Source of the DNA: Bryobacteraceae bacterium
GTDB lineage: Bacteria > Acidobacteriota > Terriglobia > Bryobacterales > Bryobacteraceae
Direction: 5' to 3'
Length of the DNA stretch: 60,075 nucleotides
NCBI GenBank assembly: GCA_025055455.1
Contig: JANWXD010000025.1
Coordinates: 1 to 60,075, forward strand
Shown here: positions 51,905 to 60,075 of the stretch, piece by piece
Layout: the number at the start of each line of letters is the position of its first letter
Position numbering within the stretch: position 1 is the first letter of the stretch
Notes under the pieces: generated by a model
What the model saw: the letters and a program-made list of their open reading frames with translations, nothing else
Database searches by the model: none
What the model was told of the DNA's origin: nothing
Position numbers and translations under genes: made by a program

Positions 51905-53562
51905 GCCGCGAAAGATCGCATCCGGGTTTCGGAGGCGCGCCCAAGGCGGTCGCGTCGCTCCGGGGACCGGCCGGGCGGGCCCGCAGCACCTCGCCGGCCT
52001 TGGCGCGAGCAGTGAGCCTCCATCTGGAGGGCAAAGTGCACGAGGCCCTCGACCAGTTGTATACGGCCGTGGGCCAAGGCGAGCGAGACCCCGAAATCTA
52101 CTCCGCGCTCGGGCGCCTGCATTTCGAACTTGGCCAGTATGAAGAGGCTGCCGCCAGTTACCGCAAGCTCCTCCAGATGAGCCCGAATTACCCCGGGGCG
52201 GCCTTCAACCTGGCGGTCTGCTTGGAAAGGCAGGGGCGATGGGGCGACGCGCTAGAGAAATTCCAGAAGGCCCTCGAGGAAGATTCCGCCTCCGCTGACA
52301 GCTATCTGGGCAAAGGGATCTGTTGCCTGCACTTGGAAAGATGGGAGGAGGCAGCCGAAGCCTTCACGCGTTGCTTGGAACTCGAGCCGCAACGGAACGC
52401 GGCTGCGCTGGGCCAGGCGGTGGCGCTTCACCTGGCGGGCCGTCTGGAAGAAGCCGGCCAGCTGTATCGGCGGATCCTGCACCGTAACCCGGCCACCGAA
52501 GAGGCCCTCGTCAACCTGGTGAGCTTGGAGATGGCGCGCCAGAATCACGAAGCGGTCCGAGAGGTGGCCGGCCAACTGCTGGCGCTGAATATGCAGTCGC
52601 GCGTGGCGCACGAAGCGCTCGCTGCGGCGGCGCTGGCCCAAGGGGATTGGGAGGAAGCGGCGGCGCGCTGCAGCTGCCTCGTCGAAATCTGTCCGGAACA
52701 CTTCGAGGGCTGGTTCAATCTGGGCGTGGCGCAGCAGAAACTGGGACGGCTGGAGGAGGCCGCCCGCGCCTACGCACAGGCGGGGCGCTTACGGCCGGAT
52801 TGTCCCCAAGTGCACCTGAATCTGGGTACGGTGAACCAGGAACTCGGTGACCTGGCGGCCGCCCGCAAGGCTTACGAACGGGCCCTCAGGCTCGACCCGC
52901 GCCTCACGGCCGCCTGCTGGAACTTAGCGCTCGTGCTGGAACAGAGCGGCGAGCTAGAGGCGGCCGAGAAGCTCTACGCGAGAGTCCTCGAAGCCGACAG
53001 CGAATGCCACGAGGCGCGCTTCCGAGTCGGCTATCTCCAGTTGTACCGTGGCGACTTGCCCGCGGCGGTGGACCTGTTCGAGCAGTGTGTGGCCCGGCGG
53101 CCGGACTGGGTCCCCGCTTGGATCAATTTGGGGATCGCGCGCTGGAAGCTCGGCGACCGCCCGGCCGCCCGCCTCGCCTTCCAGAGGGCCCTGGCGGCAG
53201 ACCCGCAAGCCACGGAGGCGTTGCGCGGGCTGGCAGTGCTAGCCGTCGAAGAAGACGATGAGGCAACCGCGCTGGAACTCTACAGGCGGCTGATCGAGCG
53301 CGGCGACCGTTCCCCGGAGATCCTCTACAATGCGGCGCTGCTCCGGCAAAAAGCCGGGCAGTTGGAAGAAGCTGCCGCCTATTACCGCCAAGCCCTGGAG
53401 GCAGATCCTCAATTTGCCGAAGCGCTGCTCAACCTGGGTCATGCCCTGAGCGCGCTGGGACAGCAGGAAGAGGCCCGCCAGTGCTGGCGCAAGGCGCTCG
53501 AAATCCAGCCAGATTTCGCCCGCGGGTACTTCGACCCCGAGGACGGGCGTCGCGGCACTTAG
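51901..53562 (+). CDS. TPR-repeat protein
   Basis: 553 aa of about 14 tetratricopeptide repeats starting near residue 45; examples are PEIYSALGRLHFELGQYEEAAASYRKLLQMSPNYPGAAFNLAVCLERQGRW and VHLNLGTVNQELGDLAAARKAYERALRLDPRL. No signal peptide or enzyme motif is seen. Such superhelical arrays form scaffolds. It overlaps the zinc-finger/LamG-like gene by ATGA, and the two are probably partners. The stop overlaps the stop of the FG-GAP gene by 4 bp (converging). Confidence 0.9.
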   Translation: MSRERSHPGFGGAPKAVASLRGPAGRARSTSPALARAVSLHLEGKVHEALDQLYTAVGQGERDPEIYSALGRLHFELGQYEEAAASYRKLLQMSPNYPGAAFNLAVCLERQGRWGDALEKFQKALEEDSASADSYLGKGICCLHLERWEEAAEAFTRCLELEPQRNAAALGQAVALHLAGRLEEAGQLYRRILHRNPATEEALVNLVSLEMARQNHEAVREVAGQLLALNMQSRVAHEALAAAALAQGDWEEAAARCSCLVEICPEHFEGWFNLGVAQQKLGRLEEAARAYAQAGRLRPDCPQVHLNLGTVNQELGDLAAARKAYERALRLDPRLTAACWNLALVLEQSGELEAAEKLYARVLEADSECHEARFRVGYLQLYRGDLPAAVDLFEQCVARRPDWVPAWINLGIARWKLGDRPAARLAFQRALAADPQATEALRGLAVLAVEEDDEATALELYRRLIERGDRSPEILYNAALLRQKAGQLEEAAAYYRQALEADPQFAEALLNLGHALSALGQQEEARQCWRKALEIQPDFARGYFDPEDGRRGT

Positions 53563-54707
53563 CGTCCCGACGGAGTCCCACCAGGCGCTTTGCTGAGATT
53601 TTCGAACACAAACAGGCCGCTTTTGCCCGCGACGGCAAAATCCGGGTCGCCGTCGCCGTCTAGGTCCGCCACGGGAATCTGCATGCCACCGCCGGTGCGC
53701 GTACTGTAGTCCACGATATGCCGAATCCACTGGATGCCCGCCTCCGTCGGCCGGTACTCGTACCAATACACGCCGAGGGGCTCCCGCTCGCCCGGGTCTC
53801 GCCCGTTGTGCGCCATATAGCGCTTGCCGGTGATCAGCTCCGGTCTGCCGTCGCCGTTGAGGTCCGCTAGGGTGAGGGCGTGGGCCTGAGACCAGGAGTC
53901 GTCGATGACGTGCTTGCGCCAGGAGCCATCCTCGCGCCGCTCCAGCCAGAAGATGCCGTAGTCGTGCGCCATCGAGCCCACGATGTCCGGGCGGCCGTCT
54001 TCGTTCACGTCCAGCACGTGCAAAAAGCCGGTCGCGCCGAGGTTGAAGTGGGGGTGGAAGGTCCACGGACCGGAGCGCGGATCCGGCGGCGCCTCGAGCC
54101 ACCCGCGGGGCGTCAGGATGTCCGTGCGGCCGTCACGGTTCACGTCGCCGGCGCCGATTCCATGTCCCATGCTGGTGGGAAAAGCCAGATGGCGCACGAA
54201 GGCGCCTCCTCGGAGGCTGTACCAGACCAGCGGCGCCTGTTCTTGGCCGAATTGCGGAAGCAGCTCCCGCGCGCCGCCATCGTTATCCAAATCCGCCAGA
54301 ATGGCGAACTCGACCGGAAAGCCGCTGTCGATCACCGTTTCCGGCCATGAGCCTCCGGCGGGGCCCGGGTTGCGGTGCCAGGTGATGCGGCGGCGGAACC
54401 AGGACACGCTGATGATGTCGGTGCGCCCGTCGCCGTCCACGTCGAGCGGCAGGTCGCTGAAGTTGTCCACGTAGTTGTTGGTGAAAAGAATTTCCCGGAA
54501 GCGCTGCGGCTTCCAGTCGGGCGCTTCGTACCAGAACTCGCCCGAGATGATGTCCAAGCGCTGGTCGCCGTTGAGGTCCGCGAAGGCGCACGTTTCGCTG
54601 GCGCCTAGGTCCACGACATGCTTGCGAAACGGGATCTCCGGCGGCCGGCTCTGGCCCCAGATGAGCGCGGCGACGGCGCCGGTGAGAATCGCAAGCCATG
54701 CCCGCAT
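53559..54707 (-). CDS. Secreted FG-GAP/VCBS-repeat protein
   Basis: 382 aa. A signal peptide (MRAWLAILTGAVAALIWG) precedes a repetitive beta-propeller. Six calcium-binding D-x-D-G-D-x-x-D style motifs are visible: DLNGDQRLDI, DVDGDGRTDI, DVNRDGRTDI, DVNEDGRPDI, DLNGDGRPEL and DLDGDGDPDF. Repeats of this kind bind calcium, carbohydrate or integrin-like partners. The family is frequent in Planctomycetes and Acidobacteria next to sugar-oxidoreductase genes, as here. The divergent neighbour is a Gfo/Idh pair. Confidence 0.88.
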   Translation of the reverse strand: MRAWLAILTGAVAALIWGQSRPPEIPFRKHVVDLGASETCAFADLNGDQRLDIISGEFWYEAPDWKPQRFREILFTNNYVDNFSDLPLDVDGDGRTDIISVSWFRRRITWHRNPGPAGGSWPETVIDSGFPVEFAILADLDNDGGARELLPQFGQEQAPLVWYSLRGGAFVRHLAFPTSMGHGIGAGDVNRDGRTDILTPRGWLEAPPDPRSGPWTFHPHFNLGATGFLHVLDVNEDGRPDIVGSMAHDYGIFWLERREDGSWRKHVIDDSWSQAHALTLADLNGDGRPELITGKRYMAHNGRDPGEREPLGVYWYEYRPTEAGIQWIRHIVDYSTRTGGGMQIPVADLDGDGDPDFAVAGKSGLFVFENLSKAPGGTPSGR

Positions 54708-54713
54708 GGCGCG

Positions 54714-54719
54714 ATTCTA
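54714..54719 (-). promoter_or_regulatory. -10 box TAGAAT for the FG-GAP gene
   Basis: TAGAAT ends 6 nt before the ATG at 54707, as at several other starts in this window. No ribosome binding site is visible between them. Confidence 0.45.
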
Positions 54720-54785
54720 CCGCGGATGCCTCGGCGGCAGCCGCCCCTGCGATGGGTTTAGAATGGGAAGCCTCCGAGGTGAACC

Positions 54786-56120
54786 ATGCCACACGAGGAC
54801 CCGAATCACGTATCGCGGAGATCCTTCCTGAGAGGCTCGGCAGTTGGGGCCTCCTCGTTCTTGATCGTCAAGCCGGAGTTGGTGCGCGGCACGGGCAAAG
54901 CCAAACTCAAAGCCGGCCTAGTAGGGTGTGGGGGCCGCGGCACGCAGGCCATCGTGGACCTGCTGACGGGAACCGAGAACGTCGAGGTCGTCGCCATGGG
55001 TGACCTGTTCGAAGACCGGCTCGAGCAGTCCCTGCGGCGCCTCCGGGATGCTCAGAAGTTTCCGAAGATTCAGGATCGCATCAAGGTGGATCCGGAACAC
55101 CGCTTCGTGGGATTCGACGCCTACAAGAAGGTGCTGGCCTCCGACATCGACATCGTGATGCTGTGCACGCCGCCGGGCTACCGTCCCGAGCATTTCGAAG
55201 CGGCCGTCGAGGCCCGAAAGCACGTGTTCTGCGAAAAACCCTTCGGCACCGATCCGGTCGGAGTGCGGCGCTTCATGGCGGCGGCCAAGAAATCCGAGGA
55301 GCTCAAGCTGACCGTGGTCTCGGGCGCGCAGCGGCGGTTTGCCCGCGATTACCAAGAAACCATCGAGAAGATCCAAAACGGCGCCATCGGCGAGGTGGTG
55401 GCCACGTATGCGTACTGGATCGGCTCGCCGGTACTGCAGTTCCTCAGTCCCAACTGGCCGGGACCGAAGGGGAGGCGCGACCCCCGTTGGGGTGACATGA
55501 CCTGGCAAAACCGGAACTGGTATTCGTTCCTGTGGCTGTGCGGCGATCAGGTGGTCGAGCAGCACATCCACAACATCGATGTATGCAACTGGGTGATGGG
55601 CACGCATCCGGTGAAAGTGGTCGCCTCGGGGGGCGTGGCTTGGCGGCCGCGGGAAGAGCCGTATGGCAACATCTACGACCACCTGAGCGCGGACTTCGAG
55701 TATCCGAACGGCGTCCGCCTGACGAGTCACTGCCGGCAGTATCCGCGAGGTTCGGCGGAAAACGTCAGTGAACTGGTCGTGGGCACCAAGGGGCGCAGCA
55801 ATTGCCACGATATGGGGAGCGGAACGGGACAAGACGTGCGCACCCGCTTCCGCGATCCACTCGAAAACCCCTACGTGCGGGAACAGATTGCCTTGGTCAA
55901 CAGCATCCGCGGCGACGGTCCGTACGTCAATCACGCGATGGCGGTGGCCATCAGCACCATGACGTGCATCATGGCGCGGGAGGCGGCTTACTCGGGCCTG
56001 GAGATTACCTGGGACATGATCATGAACTCCAAGCTCGACCTCTATCCCAAAGCCTTCGACTATGACGCTAAAGTCGAGGTGCCGCCCCTGCCCGTGCCGG
56101 GCCAGTACAAGTTCATTTGA
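54786..56120 (+). CDS. Gfo/Idh/MocA oxidoreductase, Tat-exported, C
   Basis: 444 aa. A Tat signal, SRRSFLRGSAVGASSFLIV, starts the protein. The Rossmann motif is LKAGLVGCGGRGTQAIVDLL; the EKP motif is VFCEKPFGTDPVGVRRFM; the catalytic region reads DQVVEQHIHNIDVCNWVMGTHP with the His-x-x-D. A short insert (VLQFLSPNWPGPKG) distinguishes it from the next gene. A TAGAAT hexamer (54759-54764) lies upstream and CCGAGG precedes the ATG. Substrate unknown; a sugar or cyclitol is likely. Confidence 0.9.
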   Translation: MPHEDPNHVSRRSFLRGSAVGASSFLIVKPELVRGTGKAKLKAGLVGCGGRGTQAIVDLLTGTENVEVVAMGDLFEDRLEQSLRRLRDAQKFPKIQDRIKVDPEHRFVGFDAYKKVLASDIDIVMLCTPPGYRPEHFEAAVEARKHVFCEKPFGTDPVGVRRFMAAAKKSEELKLTVVSGAQRRFARDYQETIEKIQNGAIGEVVATYAYWIGSPVLQFLSPNWPGPKGRRDPRWGDMTWQNRNWYSFLWLCGDQVVEQHIHNIDVCNWVMGTHPVKVVASGGVAWRPREEPYGNIYDHLSADFEYPNGVRLTSHCRQYPRGSAENVSELVVGTKGRSNCHDMGSGTGQDVRTRFRDPLENPYVREQIALVNSIRGDGPYVNHAMAVAISTMTCIMAREAAYSGLEITWDMIMNSKLDLYPKAFDYDAKVEVPPLPVPGQYKFI

Positions 56121-56142
56121 GGCGCACTCCTAGGAGGCCAGA

Positions 56143-57387
56143 ATGAGCCAACTCTCTCGCAGACAGCTCATGGGCGTCGGCGCTTCGACGTTTCTGATCG
56201 TCAAGCCGAAGCTCGTTCGGGGCACCGGTCCGGCCTTGCTGAAGGCGGGCTTGGTGGGCTGCGGCGGCCGGGGCACCCAAGCCGTGCTGGATTTGCTTTC
56301 GGGCACGGAAAACGTCGAGGTCGTGGCCATGGCCGACATTTTCGAGGATAAGCTGGAGCAATCCTTGGCTCGCGCGCGCCAGAGGCGGCCGGACCTGGCG
56401 CCGCGCATCAAGGTGGATCCGGACAAGCGTTTCGTCGGTTTCGACGCCTACAAGAAACTCATCGCGACGGACGTGGACATCGTCCTGCTGTGCACCCCGC
56501 CGGGCTACCGTCCCGAACACTTCGAGGCGGCCGTCAGCGCCGGCAAGCACGTCTTCTGCGAAAAGCCTATCGCCACCGACCCGGTGGGCGTGCGCCGCTT
56601 CATGGCAGCGGTGAAAAAGGCGGAAGAGAAAAAGCTCACCGTGGTCTCCGGAGCGCAGCGGCGCTCGCAGCAGGAGTACATCGAAACCGTCGAGAAGATT
56701 CGGAACGGCGCCATCGGCGAGATCGTGGCCTTGTACTCGAATTACTTGAGCGGCCCGGTGATGCACGCCAAGGCGCGGGATCCCCGCTGGGGCGATATGG
56801 AGTGGCAGCACCGCAACTGGTACTCCTTCCTTTGGCTCTGCGGCGACCAGATTGTGGAGCAGCACTTCCACAACATCGACTTCATGAACTGGCTCATGGG
56901 AACGCATCCGGTGCGGGTGGTGGCCTCGGGTGGAGCGGCCTGGCGGCCCCGCGAGGAACTCTACGGCAACATCTACGACCACATGTCCTCGGATTTCGTC
57001 TACCCGAACGGCGTGCACCTGTCGAGCCACTGCCGCCAGTACCCGCAGGGCTGCTACCGCCGCGTAGACGATCTCATCGTGGGCACGAAAGGCCGCAGCA
57101 ACGGACTCGATCTGGGCACCAAAGGCCCGGTGAGCCCGTACGTGCAAGAGCACATCAACATGGTCAAGAGCATCCGCGGCGAAGGGCCTTACATCAACCA
57201 CGGCATGGCCATGGCCGAGAGCACCCTGACCTGCATCATGGCGCGCGAGGCGGCCTATTCCGGCCTCGAGATCACCTGGGAGATGATCATGAATTCCCGG
57301 CAGGATCTCCAACCGAAGGCTTTCGACTACAAACTGCCCATGGAGGTGCCCCCCTTGCCGGTGCCTGGGCAGTACAAGTTCGTCTGA
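56143..57387 (+). CDS. Gfo/Idh/MocA oxidoreductase, Tat-exported, D (tandem copy of C)
   Basis: 414 aa, 22 bp after copy C and highly similar to it along the whole length (shared TGRS-like blocks VEVVAM, DPVGVRRFMAA, LTVVSGAQRR, NWYSFLWLCGDQ). The signal, SRRQLMGVGASTFLIV, is Tat-like. The Rossmann motif is LVGCGGRGTQAVLDLL, the EKP motif FCEKPIATDPVGVRR. The catalytic part is EQHFHNIDFMNWLMGTHP. Both end VPPLPVPGQYKF. The pair looks like a recent duplication that may form a heteromer. It precedes the converging mscL. Confidence 0.9.
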   Translation: MSQLSRRQLMGVGASTFLIVKPKLVRGTGPALLKAGLVGCGGRGTQAVLDLLSGTENVEVVAMADIFEDKLEQSLARARQRRPDLAPRIKVDPDKRFVGFDAYKKLIATDVDIVLLCTPPGYRPEHFEAAVSAGKHVFCEKPIATDPVGVRRFMAAVKKAEEKKLTVVSGAQRRSQQEYIETVEKIRNGAIGEIVALYSNYLSGPVMHAKARDPRWGDMEWQHRNWYSFLWLCGDQIVEQHFHNIDFMNWLMGTHPVRVVASGGAAWRPREELYGNIYDHMSSDFVYPNGVHLSSHCRQYPQGCYRRVDDLIVGTKGRSNGLDLGTKGPVSPYVQEHINMVKSIRGEGPYINHGMAMAESTLTCIMAREAAYSGLEITWEMIMNSRQDLQPKAFDYKLPMEVPPLPVPGQYKFV

Positions 57388-57388
57388 G

Positions 57389-57799
57389 TCACGCCGGGGC
57401 TACCACGGCCGTGCAGTAGGCGCAGCGACGCGCGGCCGCCGGGATTTCGCTCAAACATTCCGGGCACTGCTTCGTCGCCGGAAGTGCGGGGGCTTCGGCT
57501 TTCGCGGTCCTGGCCGCAATCGTCTTCGTCGGCAGGACCACGAAGAAATACACCGCGGTCCCCACCAGCAGGAAGGAGACGACCGCGTTGATGAAATCTC
57601 CGTAGAGGAACTTACTGTTGTTGATCGTGAAAGTAAGCCCCGAGAAGTCGGGTTGTCCTCCGATCGCGGCGATCAGCGGCGTCAGCAAGTCCTTGACAAA
57701 GGCGTTCACCACGGCGCCGAAAGCGCCACCCATGACTACCGCGACGGCCAGATCGATCACGTTGCCACGAAACAGGAACTCGCGCAATTCCTTGAGCAT
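57389..57799 (-). CDS. mscL: Large-conductance mechanosensitive channel with C-terminal zinc ribbon
   Basis: 136 aa from ATG 57799, preceded by GGAGGG. The first helix FRGNVIDLAVAVVMGGAFGAVVNAFVKDLLTPLIA (about 10-44) and the second helix NAVVSFLLVGTAVYFFVVLP (about 71-90) are typical MscL. The end does not continue as the usual helical bundle: it holds KQCPECLSEIPAAARRCAYC with two CxxC pairs (C112/C115, C126/C129), a zinc ribbon. The channel gates on membrane tension; the ribbon would sit in the cytosol. It is convergent with copy D, one base apart. Confidence 0.93.
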   Translation of the reverse strand: MLKELREFLFRGNVIDLAVAVVMGGAFGAVVNAFVKDLLTPLIAAIGGQPDFSGLTFTINNSKFLYGDFINAVVSFLLVGTAVYFFVVLPTKTIAARTAKAEAPALPATKQCPECLSEIPAAARRCAYCTAVVAPA

Positions 57800-57861
57800 G
57801 GAACCCTCCACACGGTCCGAAACACTTCCCGGTCAGAATATTGCCGCGCGGCGGTGCTTGT

Positions 57862-58836
57862 CTAGTCTGCGACGATGGCGCGGATGGTTTCCGGAGCATT
57901 GCCCTCGAGGCGATTGTTGACGAAGATGTACGCCGTCTGCCGCGCCTGTCGGGTCCGCTGAATGAGCGACCGCAGGGCCGCGCGAACCTCGGGATTGGGG
58001 TCTTGGATGCGGTCGTAGGGTTGGAACATCCGCACGGCGTCTTCGTAGCTCCGGCCCCGCCGCAGCAGCGCGCGGCACACCGTGAAGTTCGTCGTGAAAG
58101 CTTGCGGCAGGCGCAACTGCAGCTCGAGTTCGGGCATGCGGGTCCAGGCGTTGAACACGTGGGCCACGCCGTGTGTGCGAAGGCAGTCGAAGTACTCCGA
58201 GACCAGAAAATTCGGGTTTCGAATCTCGACTGCATAACGGAAGATTTGTGGAAGCGCCGAGAGAAACTTGTCGAGATCGGCGGCGAAGGCGCCCGCGTCC
58301 CGGTAGCTTTGGCGTGAGAAGGCGCCGAACTCGAAGATAATTACCGCGACTTGCGCGCGGTAGGGTACGAGCAGCTGGAGAAACTCCGCCTCGAACCGCT
58401 TCGCATCCAGAAAAAATTCGTTCTTCGTTCCGGCCTGGGAGCCATAGCGGTCGTGCCGGGGAAACGTCTCGACCGTGATCTGTTCCGGTGCTTTGAAGGC
58501 GTAAAGCAAGGTGGGCGGCGCCGAGGCGAACAACCGCCGCCAGTAGGCCGCCGACGGGAATTGGTAGAAGGAAAAGTCACCGCAAACGATCGGGAACGTC
58601 TCGGCGTATTCGGCCAGGCACGTGCTCTGGAACAGTTTTTCAGAGAACCGGCCGCGCTCGAGGTAGCGCTCGCGGGTGTAAACCTGCCCGATCCAACCCT
58701 CGTACTTCCAGGAGCTCGTGCCGATCCAGACTCCCTCGGCAGCGAGCTGGCGGAGCCGCGCCGCCAGGCCCGCACGGTCGAACGATCCCGGCTCTTCGAA
58801 CAGGGCCGGCTGCCAGGCGTGACGGTGTGGTTCCAT
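57862..58836 (-). CDS. DUF72 family protein (YecE-like)
   Basis: 324 aa. The family is recognised by WIGTSSWKYEGWIGQVYT (about 37-54), YAETFPIVCGDFSFYQFPS and AVEIRNPNFL, a TIM-barrel-like fold with conserved Trp, Tyr, Glu and Arg. Its biochemical function is not known. A TATGAT hexamer (58848-58853) lies about 12 nt before the ATG at 58836. The neighbours are mscL (downstream, same strand) and the UxuA-like gene (upstream, same strand). Confidence 0.88.
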   Translation of the reverse strand: MEPHRHAWQPALFEEPGSFDRAGLAARLRQLAAEGVWIGTSSWKYEGWIGQVYTRERYLERGRFSEKLFQSTCLAEYAETFPIVCGDFSFYQFPSAAYWRRLFASAPPTLLYAFKAPEQITVETFPRHDRYGSQAGTKNEFFLDAKRFEAEFLQLLVPYRAQVAVIIFEFGAFSRQSYRDAGAFAADLDKFLSALPQIFRYAVEIRNPNFLVSEYFDCLRTHGVAHVFNAWTRMPELELQLRLPQAFTTNFTVCRALLRRGRSYEDAVRMFQPYDRIQDPNPEVRAALRSLIQRTRQARQTAYIFVNNRLEGNAPETIRAIVAD

Positions 58837-58885
58837 CCCCAGGCCGTATCATACCCTCGCCGCGCCATCGGACGCCTTCGCGCCT

Positions 58886-60075
58886 TCAGTCCTCCGCAGA
58901 CACCAGTTGGATCAGAGCCTGGATGTAGCCGAACGCAAAGGCGAAGGCCTGGCGGCTTTGCTCGTCGCCTTCGATCTTGGGCACGTGGTCCGGCATGATC
59001 ATGCCGTCGTAGCCGACCTCTTTGTAGACGCGCATGGCCTTGATCATGTCCACGTCGCCGTCGTCGGGGAAAGTTTCCCGAAAGTCGAGGAACTTGCCCT
59101 GGATGTTGCGGAAATGCACGTTGAAGATCTTGCCGCGCGTGCCGAAGTAACGGATCACGTCGAAGATCTCTTCCCGCGGGTTTTCCAGCATCTCCGCCAC
59201 GGTGCCCTGGCAGAAGTTCAGGCCGTGGTAGGGACTGGCTTTGATCTCGACGAAACGTTTCAAGCCTTCGACGCTGCCGAGCACGGTCTCGACGCCGCGA
59301 AAGCCTTTGCCGCGCGGCATGGGTGGATCGTGCGGGTGGCAGGCCAGACGAACCTTGTACTCTTCGGCTACCGGCACGACCCGTTCCAGGAAATACGTGA
59401 TCCGCTCCCACATCATGTCCTCGGTGACACGCCCGGCCTCGGTGAGCGGCGGCTCTTGGCGCGCTTTGTCATAGACGAAGGTGCTATAAAGCGCCCCGCC
59501 GCGCCCCCGCGTCGGCTCCGTGCGCACCACGCCCAGAATGGTCAAGTTGTACTTGACGGCGGGGATCCCCGCTCGCGCGCAGTTGCGAATCATCTCGCAG
59601 ATGTGGTCGATTTCCCGGTCCCGCTCCGGGCTCTTGCCGAGCAGGATGTTCGGCATTTCCGCCCGGGTGATGTAGTGGGAGCTGAGCGGCAGCGGCACCA
59701 TGTCCAGGTGGATGCCGAAGCGCTCGATGCGCTCGCGGAGCCGCAGCAACCCCTCGGCCGACCAGTTTTCGTCGAAACGGGGCGACGGCAGTTCGCTGCA
59801 GATGTGATGGACCCCGAAGGCCGCCAGCACGCGCAACACGTCGTCGGAAGAACCATGCTGGGTGCCGGCCTTCATGCGGGCCTTGCGCGGCCGTTCGCTC
59901 TGCGCGCTCGCCGCTGGCGCAGCGGCCGCTCCGCCGGCGGCTTTGAGGGCGTCCTCCACGATGCTGCCGCGCGCCAGTGGGTACACGCCCGGCGTCCTCA
60001 CCGCACCGAGCACGTACACACGTACCGGCGCAGGCGTGGGCGCTTCGGCCAGAATCACCGGTTGGCCCGCAGGGC
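58886..60075 (-). CDS. UxuA-like mannonate dehydratase with an SLBB-like N-terminal segment; open to the window edge
   Basis: The frame is open through the right edge, so the start is not in the window. From the edge to about 59920 it reads [33 protein letters not shown], an SLBB domain like that of ComEA or polysaccharide-export proteins. From about 59910 it becomes a UxuA/sugar-acid dehydratase: [64 protein letters not shown] and MIMPDH. A periplasmic SLBB domain fused to a cytosolic TIM barrel is odd; APAASAQSE at the join looks like the end of a signal peptide. Confidence 0.75.
   Translation of the reverse strand, partial: PAGQPVILAEAPTPAPVRVYVLGAVRTPGVYPLARGSIVEDALKAAGGAAAAPAASAQSERPRKARMKAGTQHGSSDDVLRVLAAFGVHHICSELPSPRFDENWSAEGLLRLRERIERFGIHLDMVPLPLSSHYITRAEMPNILLGKSPERDREIDHICEMIRNCARAGIPAVKYNLTILGVVRTEPTRGRGGALYSTFVYDKARQEPPLTEAGRVTEDMMWERITYFLERVVPVAEEYKVRLACHPHDPPMPRGKGFRGVETVLGSVEGLKRFVEIKASPYHGLNFCQGTVAEMLENPREEIFDVIRYFGTRGKIFNVHFRNIQGKFLDFRETFPDDGDVDMIKAMRVYKEVGYDGMIMPDHVPKIEGDEQSRQAFAFAFGYIQALIQLVSAED

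Overview
The window is about 60 kb of GC-rich, densely packed bacterial chromosome. The gene content suggests an Acidobacteriota member close to Solibacter/Bryobacter (Bryobacterales); this is inferred from gene repertoire, not from a marker phylogeny. Pointers are an Oar-type TonB-dependent receptor with an N-terminal carboxypeptidase-regulatory-like domain, several Tat-exported Gfo/Idh/MocA proteins, an FG-GAP protein, LPS export genes (MsbA, GT9), Lnt, and many ATGA/GTGA/TTGA gene overlaps. The cell envelope is Gram-negative (Lnt, SPOR protein, lytic transglycosylase, TonB receptor). No phage, IS element or CRISPR array is visible.

Layout. 1-2.4 kb (minus): ispF (first codons only), ispD, a PIN/TRAM protein and a small RRM protein. 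2.7-7.4 kb (plus): an FmdB zinc ribbon, an eIF2B-like protein, two paralogous PepSY-type membrane proteins, and a three-gene exported/membrane/HTTM cluster behind a consensus sigma-70 promoter. 7.5-15.9 kb (plus): a tightly coupled run of Trm112-like, GT9, MsbA, YicC, Gmk, RpoZ, CoaBC, uracil-DNA glycosylase, Tmk and HolB. 15.9-23.9 kb: tRNA-Val(CAC), a lone MoxR ATPase, a YchF-like GTPase, lipA-lnt with a SPOR protein, then a PH-domain protein, an SDR, a sugar-binding lipoprotein and a DUF488 protein. 24.2-27.4 kb: the TonB receptor. 27.6-30.3 kb: xseB-ispA-tlyA-nadK. 30.3-38 kb: a second FmdB protein, an S41 peptidase homologue that has lost its catalytic dyad, a lytic transglycosylase, small proteins, Nudix, radical SAM/SPASM, an IscU-like scaffold and an S9B peptidase. 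38-46.8 kb: a glycan locus with two GT4s, a GT39-like membrane enzyme, a GT2, a CofD/YvcK-GT2 fusion and a HAD-nucleotidyltransferase fusion. 46.9-60 kb: four secreted Gfo/Idh/MocA proteins, BON, zinc-finger/LamG-like, TPR and FG-GAP proteins, MscL with a zinc ribbon, DUF72, and a UxuA-like protein joined at the window edge to an SLBB-like segment.

How it fits together. The 7.5-15.9 kb block couples envelope export with nucleotide, CoA and DNA metabolism. The glycan locus contains its own sugar-activation enzyme (HAD plus nucleotidyltransferase), polyprenyl-type and nucleotide-sugar-type transferases and an integral-membrane transferase, so it could build and transfer a surface glycan. The last 13 kb looks like sugar or sugar-acid oxidation and dehydration, partly periplasmic.

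The observations I rate highest are the pseudo-protease of the CtpA family (Ser to Asp and Lys to Asp at the dyad), the CofD/YvcK-glycosyltransferase fusion beside a HAD-nucleotidyltransferase fusion, the SLBB/UxuA junction at the right edge (possible assembly chimera), and a repeated spacing of -10 hexamers that predicts leaderless mRNAs. All identifications are from reading the sequence; no database search was run.
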